Assembly (NCBI GenBank): GCA_000151295.1
Contig: GG745342.1
Span: forward strand, 518,447-582,446
Length of the DNA stretch: 64,000 nt
Source of the DNA: Allomyces macrogynus ATCC 38327
Taxonomy: Eukaryota; Blastocladiomycota; Blastocladiomycetes; Blastocladiales; Blastocladiaceae
Reading direction: 5' to 3'
The notes under the pieces: model-generated
The model's input: the letters and a program-made list of their open reading frames with translations, nothing else
Database searches by the model: none
Told to the model about the DNA's origin: nothing
Position numbers and translations under genes: made by a program
Shown here: positions 45,647 through 56,251 of the stretch, piece after piece
Layout: each line of letters opens with the position of its first letter
How positions within the stretch are numbered: position 1 is the first letter of the stretch

Positions 45647-46249
45647 ATGGCCGACATTGACCCCGCCGTCGCGCACCTCGCCGCGCCCGAGGACGTCGAG
45701 GTCGACACGCACTCTGAGAACCCCGAGGCCGCCGGCCCGCGCACCATCTTCATGCCGATCGACGCGTCGTCGGCCTCGCAGCACACGCTGCGGTGGGCGC
45801 GCACCAACTACCTCAAGGCCGACGACACCGTGATCCTCGCGCACGTCCGGCACGCGACCCCCGGGTCATCGCTCTCGCTCGTCAACGCGCACGCCGACGT
45901 GGTCCCCGCGCTCGAGGCCCTGGAAGCCGCGGCGCGCGAGGCCTCGCATGATCTCGTCCGTGCAGCCGCGGCTACGTTGCGCGACACGGACCTGCCCGGT
46001 GTTGCCGTCTCGGACGTCAAGGGCTACGCGCTGCGCGGCGAAGTGCGCAAGGACCTGGTACGCAAGGCCAAGGAAGTGAACGCCGACGTGATTATTGTCG
46101 GGTCCCGCGGGCTCGGCGCGGTCAAGCGCGCGCTGCTCGGTAGTGTCTCCGAGTACATTGCGCGGCACGCGCACTGCGCCGTCGTCGTCGTGCGCCCGAC
46201 CGACGCCGAGGCGATTGCCGACAAGCTCGACGAACTCAAGACCGAGTAA
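45647..46249 (+). CDS. Universal stress protein (UspA family)
   Basis: A single-exon 200-residue protein. After an acidic N-terminal extension the Usp fold begins at RTIFMPIDASSASQHTLRW. The ATP-binding signature G-x2-G-x9-G-S is complete in GSRGLGAVKRALLGSVS, followed by EYIARHAHCAVVVVRP. Usp proteins of this type bind ATP and act in stress survival; the target in fungi is not known. The TATA box and CT-rich leader suggest strong, inducible expression (inference). The lack of introns is unusual beside its intron-rich neighbours. Confidence 0.92.
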   Translation: MADIDPAVAHLAAPEDVEVDTHSENPEAAGPRTIFMPIDASSASQHTLRWARTNYLKADDTVILAHVRHATPGSSLSLVNAHADVVPALEALEAAAREASHDLVRAAAATLRDTDLPGVAVSDVKGYALRGEVRKDLVRKAKEVNADVIIVGSRGLGAVKRALLGSVSEYIARHAHCAVVVVRPTDAEAIADKLDELKTE

Positions 46250-46617
46250 GAGGATCCAGTAGAGTTGCGAGTGCCGCCGACGATGGGGCGCCCTGGTGGC
46301 GTCGTTATTTGATGGGTCGCACGCGTGTGCGACGTGATGGCGATGGTGCACAACCATCTTGTTGCCGAGCATTGTGCCATCCCGGCGCTGTTTGTACATG
46401 ATAAAATGCACGATGTTGTTTTCCAAGTTGTGATCGTCGACACAATCGCACGCGCGTTCATGACGGCCGTGCTGGACTTGAAACGTGAAGGAATGATCGG
46501 CATCAAGACCGGCGCGCCAAGAGAGAGAGTGCCACGACACGAAGACAACAATAGGAAAAAGCAGGGCACAAACTTGATTCTAAATCGGCGCATCCATTCA
46601 CATCCACGACCAGATGA
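46250..46617. other. Convergent intergenic region
   Basis: 368 bp between the stop codons of the stress protein and UBE2O genes. No gene or clear terminator motif recognised. Confidence 0.5.
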
Positions 46618-49439
46618 TTACTGCTCGCCGCTCTCATCTGCTGCTGCCCTTACTTCCTCCTCCTCATCGGCCTTGGCTGCCTCCTCCGCCAACGCCTTCA
46701 GCTTGCGCACCAGCTTCTCCGCGACCGGCCGCATCATCACCTTGGCCCCTTCCGTCCAACTCGGGTCCTCCAACTCCCTCGGGATCGAGTCCATGAGGTC
46801 CTTGCCCGCGCCGCGCGTGTAATACGCGTCGAGCGTCGACTTCAAGTAACTCGGCGGCCGCTCGAGGTAGGCGACAGTGCCCTTGAGTGACAGGATGCGC
46901 ACGCGCTCGTTATACATGCGCGAGTTTTGCGTGCCGTCACTCGTCCCTTGGTACTTGCCGTAACCCGGCTCGAGGAAGTACGGGTGCTTGACGAGCACGA
47001 GACCCTGGATCGAGACGAGCAGTTGCAGGATCGTGGACGTGGACGGGTTCCACGACTCGTACGACTTGCCGTGCCACGTGCCGAGCAACGACAGGCACAC
47101 TAGATACCAACGTCAGTTCCCGCAATCGATCCCGGCACGACACTCGAACCACCAACGTACCCTTGCCATCCTCGTGCAAATTCGGGTTCATCCTCCCGCC
47201 CGACCGATTCATAAAGTACACGCTCGGCGGTGTGCGCGGATAATCCGCTGGCAACTGGATCTCAAACAAGAACGGCGCGCCCGCATACGGCGTGTCGTCG
47301 GGCCCAAATACGAGCGCGACGAGCAAATCCAATCGGCTTGAAAACGTGCGCACGTAAATCCCGTGCGGCAGGCCCGTGCGCAGCGCCGCATGCTGCTTGC
47401 GAATCTGCCGCAGCAGCGCGGCGGTCATTGGCGTGGCGTCCTTGAAGTGCAGCGTCGCCGGATCGAGCGGCGTGTCGTCCTCGTCGACGACGTCAAACGG
47501 TTCCTCGCCGGGGATCACGGGCGCGGCAGGGGCCAGAGCGAGGTCCGGCTCGACGTCGGGCTCGGCGCCGTCGCCGGCGGCGGTCGTGGTCGTGCCGGTC
47601 GTCGACGTCGCCGCGTCCACGTCCATCGGCTCGTCGGCGTCGTCGTCGCGCGAAACGCGTTCCTCCTCCTCCTCGTCGTCATCGTCATTGCTCCCACTCC
47701 GCGCGGCCGCCTCGTCGTCGTCCGTCATCCACTCCTCGTCCGACGGGTCCACCATATTCCCGTCCTCGTCGAGGAACCCGTCCTCGGACCCCAACTCGTC
47801 ATCGAGCGGCCCCATCTCCGTCGGGTCCACGAGCGTCAACTGATCAAACCGGTGCGTCTCTGTCTGCCCGTTGGCCAAGAACACGTCGCGCGTGCCGTCC
47901 AGCGCGATCCGCACTACTTCCCCAAACCACGCATAACTGCGCGGAGACTCCTTGTGCGCGGCGACCAGGACGCGGTCCGCCAAATCCATGGTGAAATTCG
48001 GGTGCGACGAGATCTGGTACAGCGAGCACGTTTCCGGGACGCCCAACTGCTCCCACGCGGCATCAAACCACCGGACGATCGCGAGCCGGCGCGCCGGGTC
48101 GACCGACTGCACGACACCCACCGTCAAGTCATTCGCGTCCTCGAGATCCTGCAGCTGTCCCTGCCGGTTCCAGCAAATATCCCCCGGCCAGAGCGCCGTC
48201 TCGTCGACGGCCAGTGGGATCTTCAATTCGGTCGCGCGCATTCCGTGCTGCACGGTCCCGTCCTGCCACCGGACCGTCGCGAACGTGCGCGTCTTGACGA
48301 GCCGGTAGCACGGCGTCGCGTCTCGGCCGTCGGCGAGCCGTGGAGTGTCCGCGTGCGCGCGGAATTGCACGAGGTTGCCGACGAACATGGTCGCGTGTTC
48401 GAGCGAGGAGCGGAAGTACTTGACAGCCTGCGGGTCGACGAGTTGGTCGGGCAGGGAGAGCGGCGGGCCGTTGACCGCGGCCGTGTCGAACGCCCAGTCG
48501 ACGTCGAGCTGTTCGGCGTGCAGGTCAATGATGAGGCCGACGCCGGACCCCGTCGAGCGCGAGTCCGTGAGCCACCGCGTGACGTGGTCGTGGAACGTGC
48601 GGCGCACGCGCACGATCAGGCCGGGCTGCACGCGGTCGAGCGAGAGCGAGTTGTGTTCGTCGCCAAACTCGATGTGCGCGTGCATTTCCAGATCGGCTTC
48701 GTTGATTTCGCAGACGGCGCCGGTCGAGAACATGATTTGGACTCTGTGCGATGGGGAACAATGGGTGAGTGGACACGGGGAGCATGGGCGCGGAAATTGA
48801 GCGAAGTGGTGGAGCCCGTACTTGCACTTGGACACGTCGTGCAGCCGCCCGCACCACCCGTCCTTGAACAGGATCCCGCCGACACTCAAAAAGGGGTACT
48901 TGAACTCGAGCAAGGCCATATCGACGTCGTCGAGCGTCGCCGACCCGCGCACGTCCTTGAGGTCGGCGCGGCCCTCGACTTCGATCACGGTGCCGCTCAT
49001 GGTCTGGTTGGCAGGGAAGAGCATGTCAGCGCATTCGCACGCAAAAAAGGCATCGCGAGATAGAGAGCGCGCGTACCGGGTTGGTTGGGTGCAGGACAAT
49101 ATCGCCGGGCAAAAAGTAGCGGTCGAGCAAGACGACCTCGGATTCCTTGTAGATTTGCGGCGCCGCGGGCGGGTTGCCGGTCCATGAGATTTCGACATCG
49201 TCGGGTGCCAACTGCACGAGTAAAGACGGTCAGCCCAGTGCGGTCGAGAGCAACGCGTTGTGCGCCACGTTGTGACGTACGTTGAACGCCGGGTCGTAGT
49301 TGGGGTCGAGGTCCTCATCGTCGTCCGGGTCGTGGTGCGTGCGCGAGATGATGCCGACGCGGTCGGGCGTCGCGGCGAGCGTGACCAGGTCCTCGGAGTG
49401 GAAGCGCGGCCCGGCGCGGCGCGTGGCGCGGTTGCTCAT
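46618..49439 (-). CDS. UBE2O: UBE2O-like E2/E3 hybrid ubiquitin-conjugating enzyme
   Basis: Exons 49439-49281, 49211-49077, 49003-48822, 48743-47161 and 47099-46618 join to 846 residues. The N-terminal 480 residues contain beta-rich, KOW/SH3-like blocks (YFLPGDIVLHPTNP, VQPGLIVRVRRTFHDHVTRW, LWPGDICWNRQGQLQD). An acidic linker follows (SNDDDDEEEEERVSRDDD). The UBC domain starts at about residue 590 and has [34 protein letters not shown] with catalytic Cys688 (its codon follows directly after the last intron) and VRILSLKGTVAYLERPP near the end. Animal UBE2O is longer (about 1,290). It ubiquitinates unassembled and basic proteins, including ribosomal proteins. Confidence 0.88.
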
Positions 49440-50393
49440 GGTTTCGGTCGGTTTCGCGCGGTAGTTGGGCTCAGTGGAAAGCGGCGGAGCGCGGCTTGGG
49501 GTTCGCGTCGAGTAGGGTGGCCTGAAGTCGGAGCTAACTCGGCAGCGACGGGTTGAGCGTGTTGATGGCGCGGCCAGGTCGCGGGGCGTGGATCGAGGTG
49601 GAGCGGCCGGGACGGCAGCCAATCGGTGCGCGGGGCGTCGGCGCCGGGTTGCAGCGAGTGCGCGGGCGGATCGCGCAGCGGTGCAGCGGCGTGGACGGAG
49701 CTGGTCGATGGCAACGAGGACGGTGGAGATGGTGGTCGGCACTTGACGTGCTCGAGCCGGAGCGGTGGCGAGCGAGCCGGACGGCCTTCGACGCGGCGCA
49801 GCAGCCGACGGTGAGCGAGCGCGTGCCATCACCTGACCGCGGCGTCCTGTCTCCCACCACGGGACTGACCTGTCTCGCACCATGCCACCGTGCCGTCGGC
49901 GCCGAGGTCTGCGCGCGGCACGCCCACGACGACGACTGCGTCGTGCTGCAACCGCTCGAAAACGACCTGCAACCAAGGCGGTCGCATTGGTCTCGGAACC
50001 ACGACGCACTGCCGGCGCCACCGGCCCTCGAAAAAGCTGCAGCATTCCGCGACCAACTTCCCGACCGACGCGCGACGCAGCTCCCGCTGTGGACGATCAA
50101 GCGCTCGCTCGACCAGGCAATACTCCGACCCATCAACCTTAACTTCAGCCATTGTCGAGCCCATCGGCAATCGACCGACCGCGGCCTGGCGCCGAGGTCG
50201 CCGGCGCCAGTCTGATCCATGCGGGGGCCGCCGCATGCGTTACATGCTCGCATCGCCAACAATCAGATCGCACCGCGTCCGCTCGACGAACCATCACCGT
50301 CGTCTTGACTGAGCAACTCGCACGACCGACTCGGCTGGTGTCCTCCACTCACCGGCATACGGACGCGGCGGTCCGAGTCACTGTGTGTCCTCA
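49440..50393. other. Divergent promoter region, UBE2O / CatSper-like channel
   Basis: Nearly 1 kb, GC-rich, with Arg-rich open frames on both strands that look like non-coding shadows. No recognised promoter motif. Confidence 0.5.
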
Positions 50394-52140
50394 ATGTACC
50401 GCGCCGTGAGCGGCTCGACTCGGCACTCTGCGGCATCTACTGCATCGACAGCGGCCTCTGTTCAATGGACCGTGGACGACATGACTGGCTACAGTCCAAG
50501 CTCGGTCATGGCCGCAAGCGCCGTCAACCCCATGTCCATTTCGCTGTCCGTACCATTCTCTATACTCGACCGGCTCCGTGTCATGGACGTTCATGTTCAC
50601 CCCCACGCGCTCCACGTCAACAGACTGAACCTCGACCCCGACTCGGCGCGCTCGGTCTTGCACCGCATCATTTCTTCGGCCGCCTTCAACGGCTTCATTC
50701 TGCTCGTGATCTTGTTCAACACGGTCTTGATGGGGTGCCAGTCGACGCAGTACCTCAACCAGAACTATAGTATGTACGTTTGTTTCGCGTCTTCCGCTTT
50801 CTATTCGAGTCCGCTTGCCGGTACCGAGGAGCGGCACATTCACGAACTCCGCCATGTGCACTTAGCCTGGTATTTTTCCCTCCTTGACATGCTGTTTCTT
50901 GGCATCTACATTGCCGAGGCCGGCATCAAGCTTGCCGTTTACCGCGTGCGCTACTTTCACAGCGGGTGGGACTTGCTTGGTGCGTTCCACACCTTGTCCA
51001 TCCGTTGAGGAAGCATTCGTGCGGGCTCATCCACTGTGTGGTAGACTTTTTCATTGTCGTCTCGTCGATTGTCTCGTTCCTACTGCCCTACCTTGCGCAG
51101 GCCGCGATCGGCGTCAACACGCGCATCAGTACGCTCTACACCTTCTCCACCCACTCGCTCGCCATCCTCTGACCTGCCGCATCTCGAACTAGTCCGTCTC
51201 GTACGCGTCTTCCGCGCATTCCGCGCACTCCGCTCTCTGCGCGTCCTGCGCACCGTCTCCATGTTCCGCAGCTTACAGATCCTGGTCGAAACGCTGCTCC
51301 GGTCGATCCCGGCCATGAGCTCGATCGCGGCGCTCATGGGCCTGTTGATCTACATGTTTGGCGTGATTGCGCGTTCGGCGTACCACCAGTCGGCGCCGCA
51401 ATGGTTCGCGACATTACCGCGCAGTCTGTTCAGTCTCTTCTCATTCATGACGCTCGACGACTGGAGCAATATGTGGGTGCAGTTGCGATCAGAGGACGCG
51501 ACCGTGTTCCCGTTTGTGTTTGTGTTTGTGTTCCTCGAGGCGCTGGTGCTGCTCAAGTACGTTTTGTGTTGCGATTCGCCAATGTGTGCGGAACGCTGAG
51601 TTGCGCGACGCCGCCTAGCCTGTTTGTTGCCGTGATCGTGTCGAACCTCGAGTCCGGGTCCCGCCTGTTCGCGCAGAAAATGGCCAAGCTGAACGCAGTA
51701 CGCGCCATCTCCTCCCCTTCCCCCTCCATCTCCACTCACCTGTTCACGCTAGCAATCCGAGCCGCCACCGATAACCGCGTCCGTTGACGACCTCGCCACG
51801 GCCGCACCTACGGCCGCGCGGGCGCGAACCAAATCGCGCATGTTCGACAACACGCAACTCGCGGCGCTGCAGGCCGAGCGCCTAGCGGTATCCGACATGG
51901 AGTGGTACTATGCGCCGAGCATGGCGCGGCGGCTCAAGGACGTGCAGGGCAGTTACTTTGCGCTGCTCGCCACGGCCGAACACGATGCGTATGCAATGGC
52001 GCGGCAGTTGGAGATTCTTGACGACTTGGGTACGGAACGGCGGTGTCAAGGACAGGGCGGGAATGGGATGAAGACTGACGGCGTGGGCTTTTGTAGTCGA
52101 CGTGATCAAGACGGCCGACAGCAAGACCGACCTGGCGTGA
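50394..52140 (+). CDS. CatSper-type one-domain voltage-gated cation channel
   Basis: Seven exons (50394-50769, 50866-50979, 51045-51128, 51193-51556, 51619-51697, 51753-52029, 52097-52140) give 445 residues. S1 is FNGFILLVILFNTVLMG, S2 WYFSLLDMLFLGIYIAEAG, S3 DFFIVVSSIVSFLLPYL. S4 has five or more Arg at three-residue spacing (RLVRVFRAFRALRSLRVLR). The pore loop SLFSLFSFMTLDDWSNMW carries the T-x-D-x-W filter typical of CatSper subunits, and S6 is FPFVFVFVFLEALVLLNLF with AVIVSN. A C-terminal coiled-coil-like region follows, as in CatSpers. It should pass Ca2+ into the flagellum. Which CatSper paralogue (1-4) it equals cannot be told by eye. Confidence 0.86.
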
Positions 52141-52809
52141 CGCGCCACGGTGGGGTGGAGACGGCGGGATAGGGCGGGACGGGGGAGCGGCAATGGAGAG
52201 GCCAGTTTTGCGTCGCATATTTATTCGCGCGCGAGCTTGATTTCCGCGACCGACGCTCTCTTGAGAGAAAGGACGAGCACACTGTCAGCACGTCTCACAG
52301 CCAACATCCACAGTCCCATGATTTTCGCGTGACAGTGACATGGCGCGCCATCTTCAGCCGCAACGCGCCGCGAAAATCATCGTTTATCACCGGGCGACGT
52401 CACCCAAGAAATGGGGCCGCCGACAACGACGGCGATGTTCTCAATTTGATCGAACCAACTGCCTGCAAACCCTCGTCGCGCACCGTGCAGATAGGACGCT
52501 ACCGGTCGGCCGATCTCGATCGCGTTTCTGGAGGCCTTTCCTCCTTGCTGCACGCCGTCTCCCTGCGCGCGCAACACGCCGATTGGCCGATCCTCCACAC
52601 CGACGCAACCCAACCCGTCGCGGACCTAGACTCGTGGCGGCTGCCCCTGCCGCGCACACGCCGCCCAACACGCCCGTCGTGCATCTGGCGGCAGACGGAC
52701 ATCACCGGCCCGCGCCTGCATGCATTGCGACCCTCTTGCCGAACCGACGCTCTCGCTCCCTTAATCCTCCACCACCATCTTCATCTTTGCACAACCAACT
52801 ATTCCAAGC
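52141..52809. other. Intergenic between channel and adenylate kinase genes
   Basis: 0.67 kb, same-strand spacing. A CT/CA-rich stretch (TCCACCACCATCTTCATC) just before the kinase ATG resembles a 5' leader. No gene supported. Confidence 0.5.
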
Positions 52810-55411
52810 ATGCACCGCAACGCCCGCCCGGCCCCCGTTCCGCCGCCCGCGGGCCCCGCGGCGCCCATGCCCGTGCGGCACGCCCCCACCACCTCTACCA
52901 CCAACGGCGCCAACGGCGGCACCGTCGCGTGGGACGACTTTGTCCCGCACCGGGTCGGGATGGTACGTGCGGGACGCGGGAAAGTGGCGTTACCGACGCG
53001 CACCGGCCGCGTCGACCCGAAACGTACGCCCTTGACGATTCGCGCACCTGGAATGCATGCTGATGGCGGGACGATTAGACCATGTCGAGCCCCTCGCGAT
53101 TGTGGGCCACGGGATGGGCCCGCAGCCGAGTTCGCCGACCAAGGCGCCGCGCACGCCGTTGCCGCCTGTCGCGGCGCGAGTGGCGTCGCCGACGCGAGGC
53201 GCGTTTGATTTGGGTGGACGGAAGTTGATCTTCGTGTTGGGTGGACCGGGAAGGTACGTTTGCGATGAGTGCGAATGCGTATGGGAGGGGAGATGCTGAC
53301 GCGTTGATGTGTGTAGCGGCAAGGGCACGCAGTGCGCGCGGATCGCGGTCGAACTCAACTTGACGCACCTGAGTGCCGGAGACCTTTTGCGCGCCGAAGT
53401 CGCGCGCGGGACGCCGCTCGGCGCCGAGTTGAATAAGTTGATGGCCGAGGGCCAGCTCGTGCCGATGGTACGGCCCGCTCTCCGTGTCGCGATGGATGCA
53501 GAACCCGCACTGATCCCGAACATCTAGGCCGTCACCATTGACCTCCTGCGGTCCGCCATGTCGGCCTCCCCCGGCTCCGCGGGCTTCCTGATCGACGGTT
53601 TCCCGCGTGAGCTCGACCAAGGGCTCGCATTCGAATCCGCTCTTTCCCTCACCCCCGACGCGGTGCTCTTTTTCGACTGTCCGCTGCCGGTGCTCGAACA
53701 GCGGCTGCTCAAGCGCGGCGAGACGTCGGGGCGCGCCGATGATAACCTGGCCTCTATCCAGAAGCGGTTCCGCACGTTTGAGACGCAGAGCATGCCCGTG
53801 GTGATGCACTACAAGGCGCAGGGCAAAGTCGTGTGGGTCTCGTCGGCGCACGCCGTCGAAACCGTCTATGCGATGACGCGCGGGATGCTGATGCAGCACT
53901 TCCCACAGTGGGTGCCGGAGCCGGGGCTGAAGCTGGATGGGCGGCCGCTGGTGTTTGTGCTCGGTGCGTTCTTTCTTCTCCACCCGACGTCGTGCATGAG
54001 CTGGAGTTGACGCGCGGTGCGTTTGGTTTAGGCGGGCCCGGGTCTGGCAAGGGCACGCAATGCGCGATCATTCGCGAGCAGTACGCGCTGAGCCACCTGT
54101 CGGTCGGCGACCTGCTGCGCGCCGAAGTCTCCTCCGGGAGCGAATTGGGCACAACGATCAACGGTTACATCAAGGACGGGCAAATTGTGCCGATGGAAGT
54201 GACGCTGCGGCTCGTCAAGCAGGCGATTGACCGCGACGTGTCCGGGTCGCACGGGTTCCTGATTGACGGGTTCCCGCGCGAGATTGGGCAGGCGGTCGAT
54301 TGGGAGCGCAAGGTACGCGACGCTCGAGCGCGACACCGCGTCGTCTGGAACCTGCACTCACACGAAGTGACTGCTAGATGTGCATCCCGAGCCTCGTTCT
54401 GTTCTACGACTGCCCGCTGGCCTTGCTCGAGCAGCGGCTGCTGAAACGCGGCGAGACGTCCGGGCGCGCCGACGATAACCTCGAGTCGATCAAGAAGCGG
54501 TTCCGTACGTTCCAGGAAACGAGCATGCCCGTCGTCGAGTACTACAAGGTGCTCGGCAAAGTGGCCGAGATATCGTCCGACGCGACAGTCGCTGAGGTGC
54601 TGCACAAGACGCAGGACGCGCTTGCGCAGCATTTGCCGCAGTTGAAGCCGCTCACGTTCAAGAGTGTCGTATTTGTGTTGGGCGGGCCGGGATGGTACGT
54701 TTGAGTGCTGGGAAGGTGGTGGAGAGGAGGGCAAGGACTGATCGTAAGCGATGTGTAGTGGGAAAGGCACGCAGTGCGCGCAGCTGGTCGAGAAGCTGCG
54801 GTACGTGCATTTGTCGACGGGCGACTTGCTGCGCGCCGAAGTTGCGGCCGGGTCGGCGATTGGCAAGCAGGCCGAGGCGATCATGAAGGACGGTGGGATG
54901 GTGCCGATGGTACGATTCTGCTCTGGGATCCAGGTGCGGGTCAATGCGTCGCGCTCACATTGAAACGGCGGAGTAGGATTTGATCCGGTCGCTGTTGCTG
55001 CAAGCGATGCGCGCAAAACCCGACGCGCCGGGGTATTTGGTCGACGGGTACCCGCGCACGCTCGAGCAGGCCAAGGACATTGTCTTGGTACGCCTCTACC
55101 CCACTTCTCACCTCTCCACCCAACGCTCAACTCACCCGTTCCTCCCTATGTAGCTCGTCCCACCAGCGCACGTCCTCTACTTCTCGTGCACGCCCGACAC
55201 GCTTGTCGCCCGGTTACTCAAGCGCGGCGAGACGTCGGGCCGCGCCGACGATAACGCCAAGTCGATTCGCAAGCGGATCGAGACGTTCCAGGCGGCGACC
55301 GTGCCTGTGGTCGAGTTTTTTGCGGCCAACGGCGTCTTGCGGGATATAGACGCGGCGCGGCCGATCGACGCGATTACGCGCGACACGCTGGCCGTGTTTG
55401 GCGCGGCGTGA
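52810..55411 (+). CDS. Triple-domain adenylate kinase (probably flagellar)
   Basis: Nine exons (52810-52962, 53090-53253, 53317-53467, 53528-53963, 54032-54312, 54378-54694, 54759-54909, 54977-55087, 55154-55411) encode 673 residues. After a 90-residue Pro-rich leader there are three complete kinase domains, with P-loops GGPGSGKGT (about residue 103), GGPGSGKGT (about 301) and GGPGCGKGT (about 498). Each has [11 protein letters not shown], an NMP motif DGFPRE or DGYPRT, and a short-[18 protein letters not shown] as in AK1/UMP-CMP kinases. Each P-loop is split by an intron. Triplicated adenylate kinases are known from sea-urchin sperm flagella, where they buffer ATP along the axoneme, so a flagellar role is likely here. 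Confidence 0.92.
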
Positions 55412-55492
55412 ACCGGTGGGACGACTACAGGTGGGGAATATGACTTAGATGGGAATGCATGGGTTGCAATGCGTGCTTGCGCGTGGGCGGGA

Positions 55493-55505
55493 GGGGGGGG
55501 GGGGG
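55493..55505. repeat. Poly-G tract (G13)
   Basis: Thirteen consecutive G, 82 bp downstream of the adenylate kinase stop codon. Confidence 0.9.
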
Positions 55506-56132
55506 CGGGGATGCAGTGCATGCATGCAGAGCGCGCCGGCGGGACAAGCGCCAGAAGCGTGACAGGACCAGCGCGCCTGCGGGACCAGACGTGCACCATC
55601 AGAGCCAGGGGAACGCACCCAGCAACCGTTTCGGCCCGTCTCGACTGCGTGATCAGCGGCGTCCTCGTGCCGGCGCGATCGCGACGCGCGGAGGAGTGTC
55701 TGATTCAAACGCACGTGCCAGGTACGTCCTTTTTCACCCTGCCCATCGCGCGCCCACAAGGCCCCCCCACCCCCACCGCCTCACCACCACGGACGACGCC
55801 GTGACATTGCGACGTTGCGTCGCGCGCACCAACGACGATGGCGTGCTCGACCACCATCGCGCAAGACAACCACGCCATGGCGCCATCCGGCCCAACCTGA
55901 CCAGCATCACCGTGAAAAACCATGGCCGCACCGACCAGCCTCGAACAAACGGCTCCGTCAGCACGTTTCCGCGCCGCTGGGACCTGACCCCAGCGTTCCG
56001 GTTCAAGGCCGTGCTCGACGATGAACGCACCACCAACCAAACCGACGTGGAGCGAAGCCATTCCACGCCCAACATCATGGATGACTGCGCTGGTGCCAGG
56101 TCGCGACGAACCAGCCCGAGGCGCTGGCCTGG

Positions 56133-56139
56133 ATAAATA
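56133..56139 (+). promoter_or_regulatory. TATA-like box (ATAAATA)
   Basis: GGATAAATACC, 113 bp upstream of the homoserine O-acetyltransferase ATG, the only such element in its upstream region. Confidence 0.45.
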
Positions 56140-56251
56140 CCAGCGAGGAACCCGCGCGTGCGCTGAGGGCATCCATCCACGACGACGACCGACGTCCCCG
56201 CTTGCCAAGTGCTTTACTCTTCTCGCCAGTACCAGTCCTTGATTGATCGTC

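Larger units (their letters stand above)
55412..56251. other. Upstream region of homoserine O-acetyltransferase
   Basis: 0.84 kb containing a poly-G tract (55493-55505) and a TATA-like box (56133). No gene supported. Confidence 0.55.

Noticed and set aside
49534..50262. Long minus-strand frames between UBE2O and the channel gene
   Set aside because: Arg/Trp/Cys-rich composition typical of chance frames in GC-rich DNA. Overlapping frames on both strands look alike.
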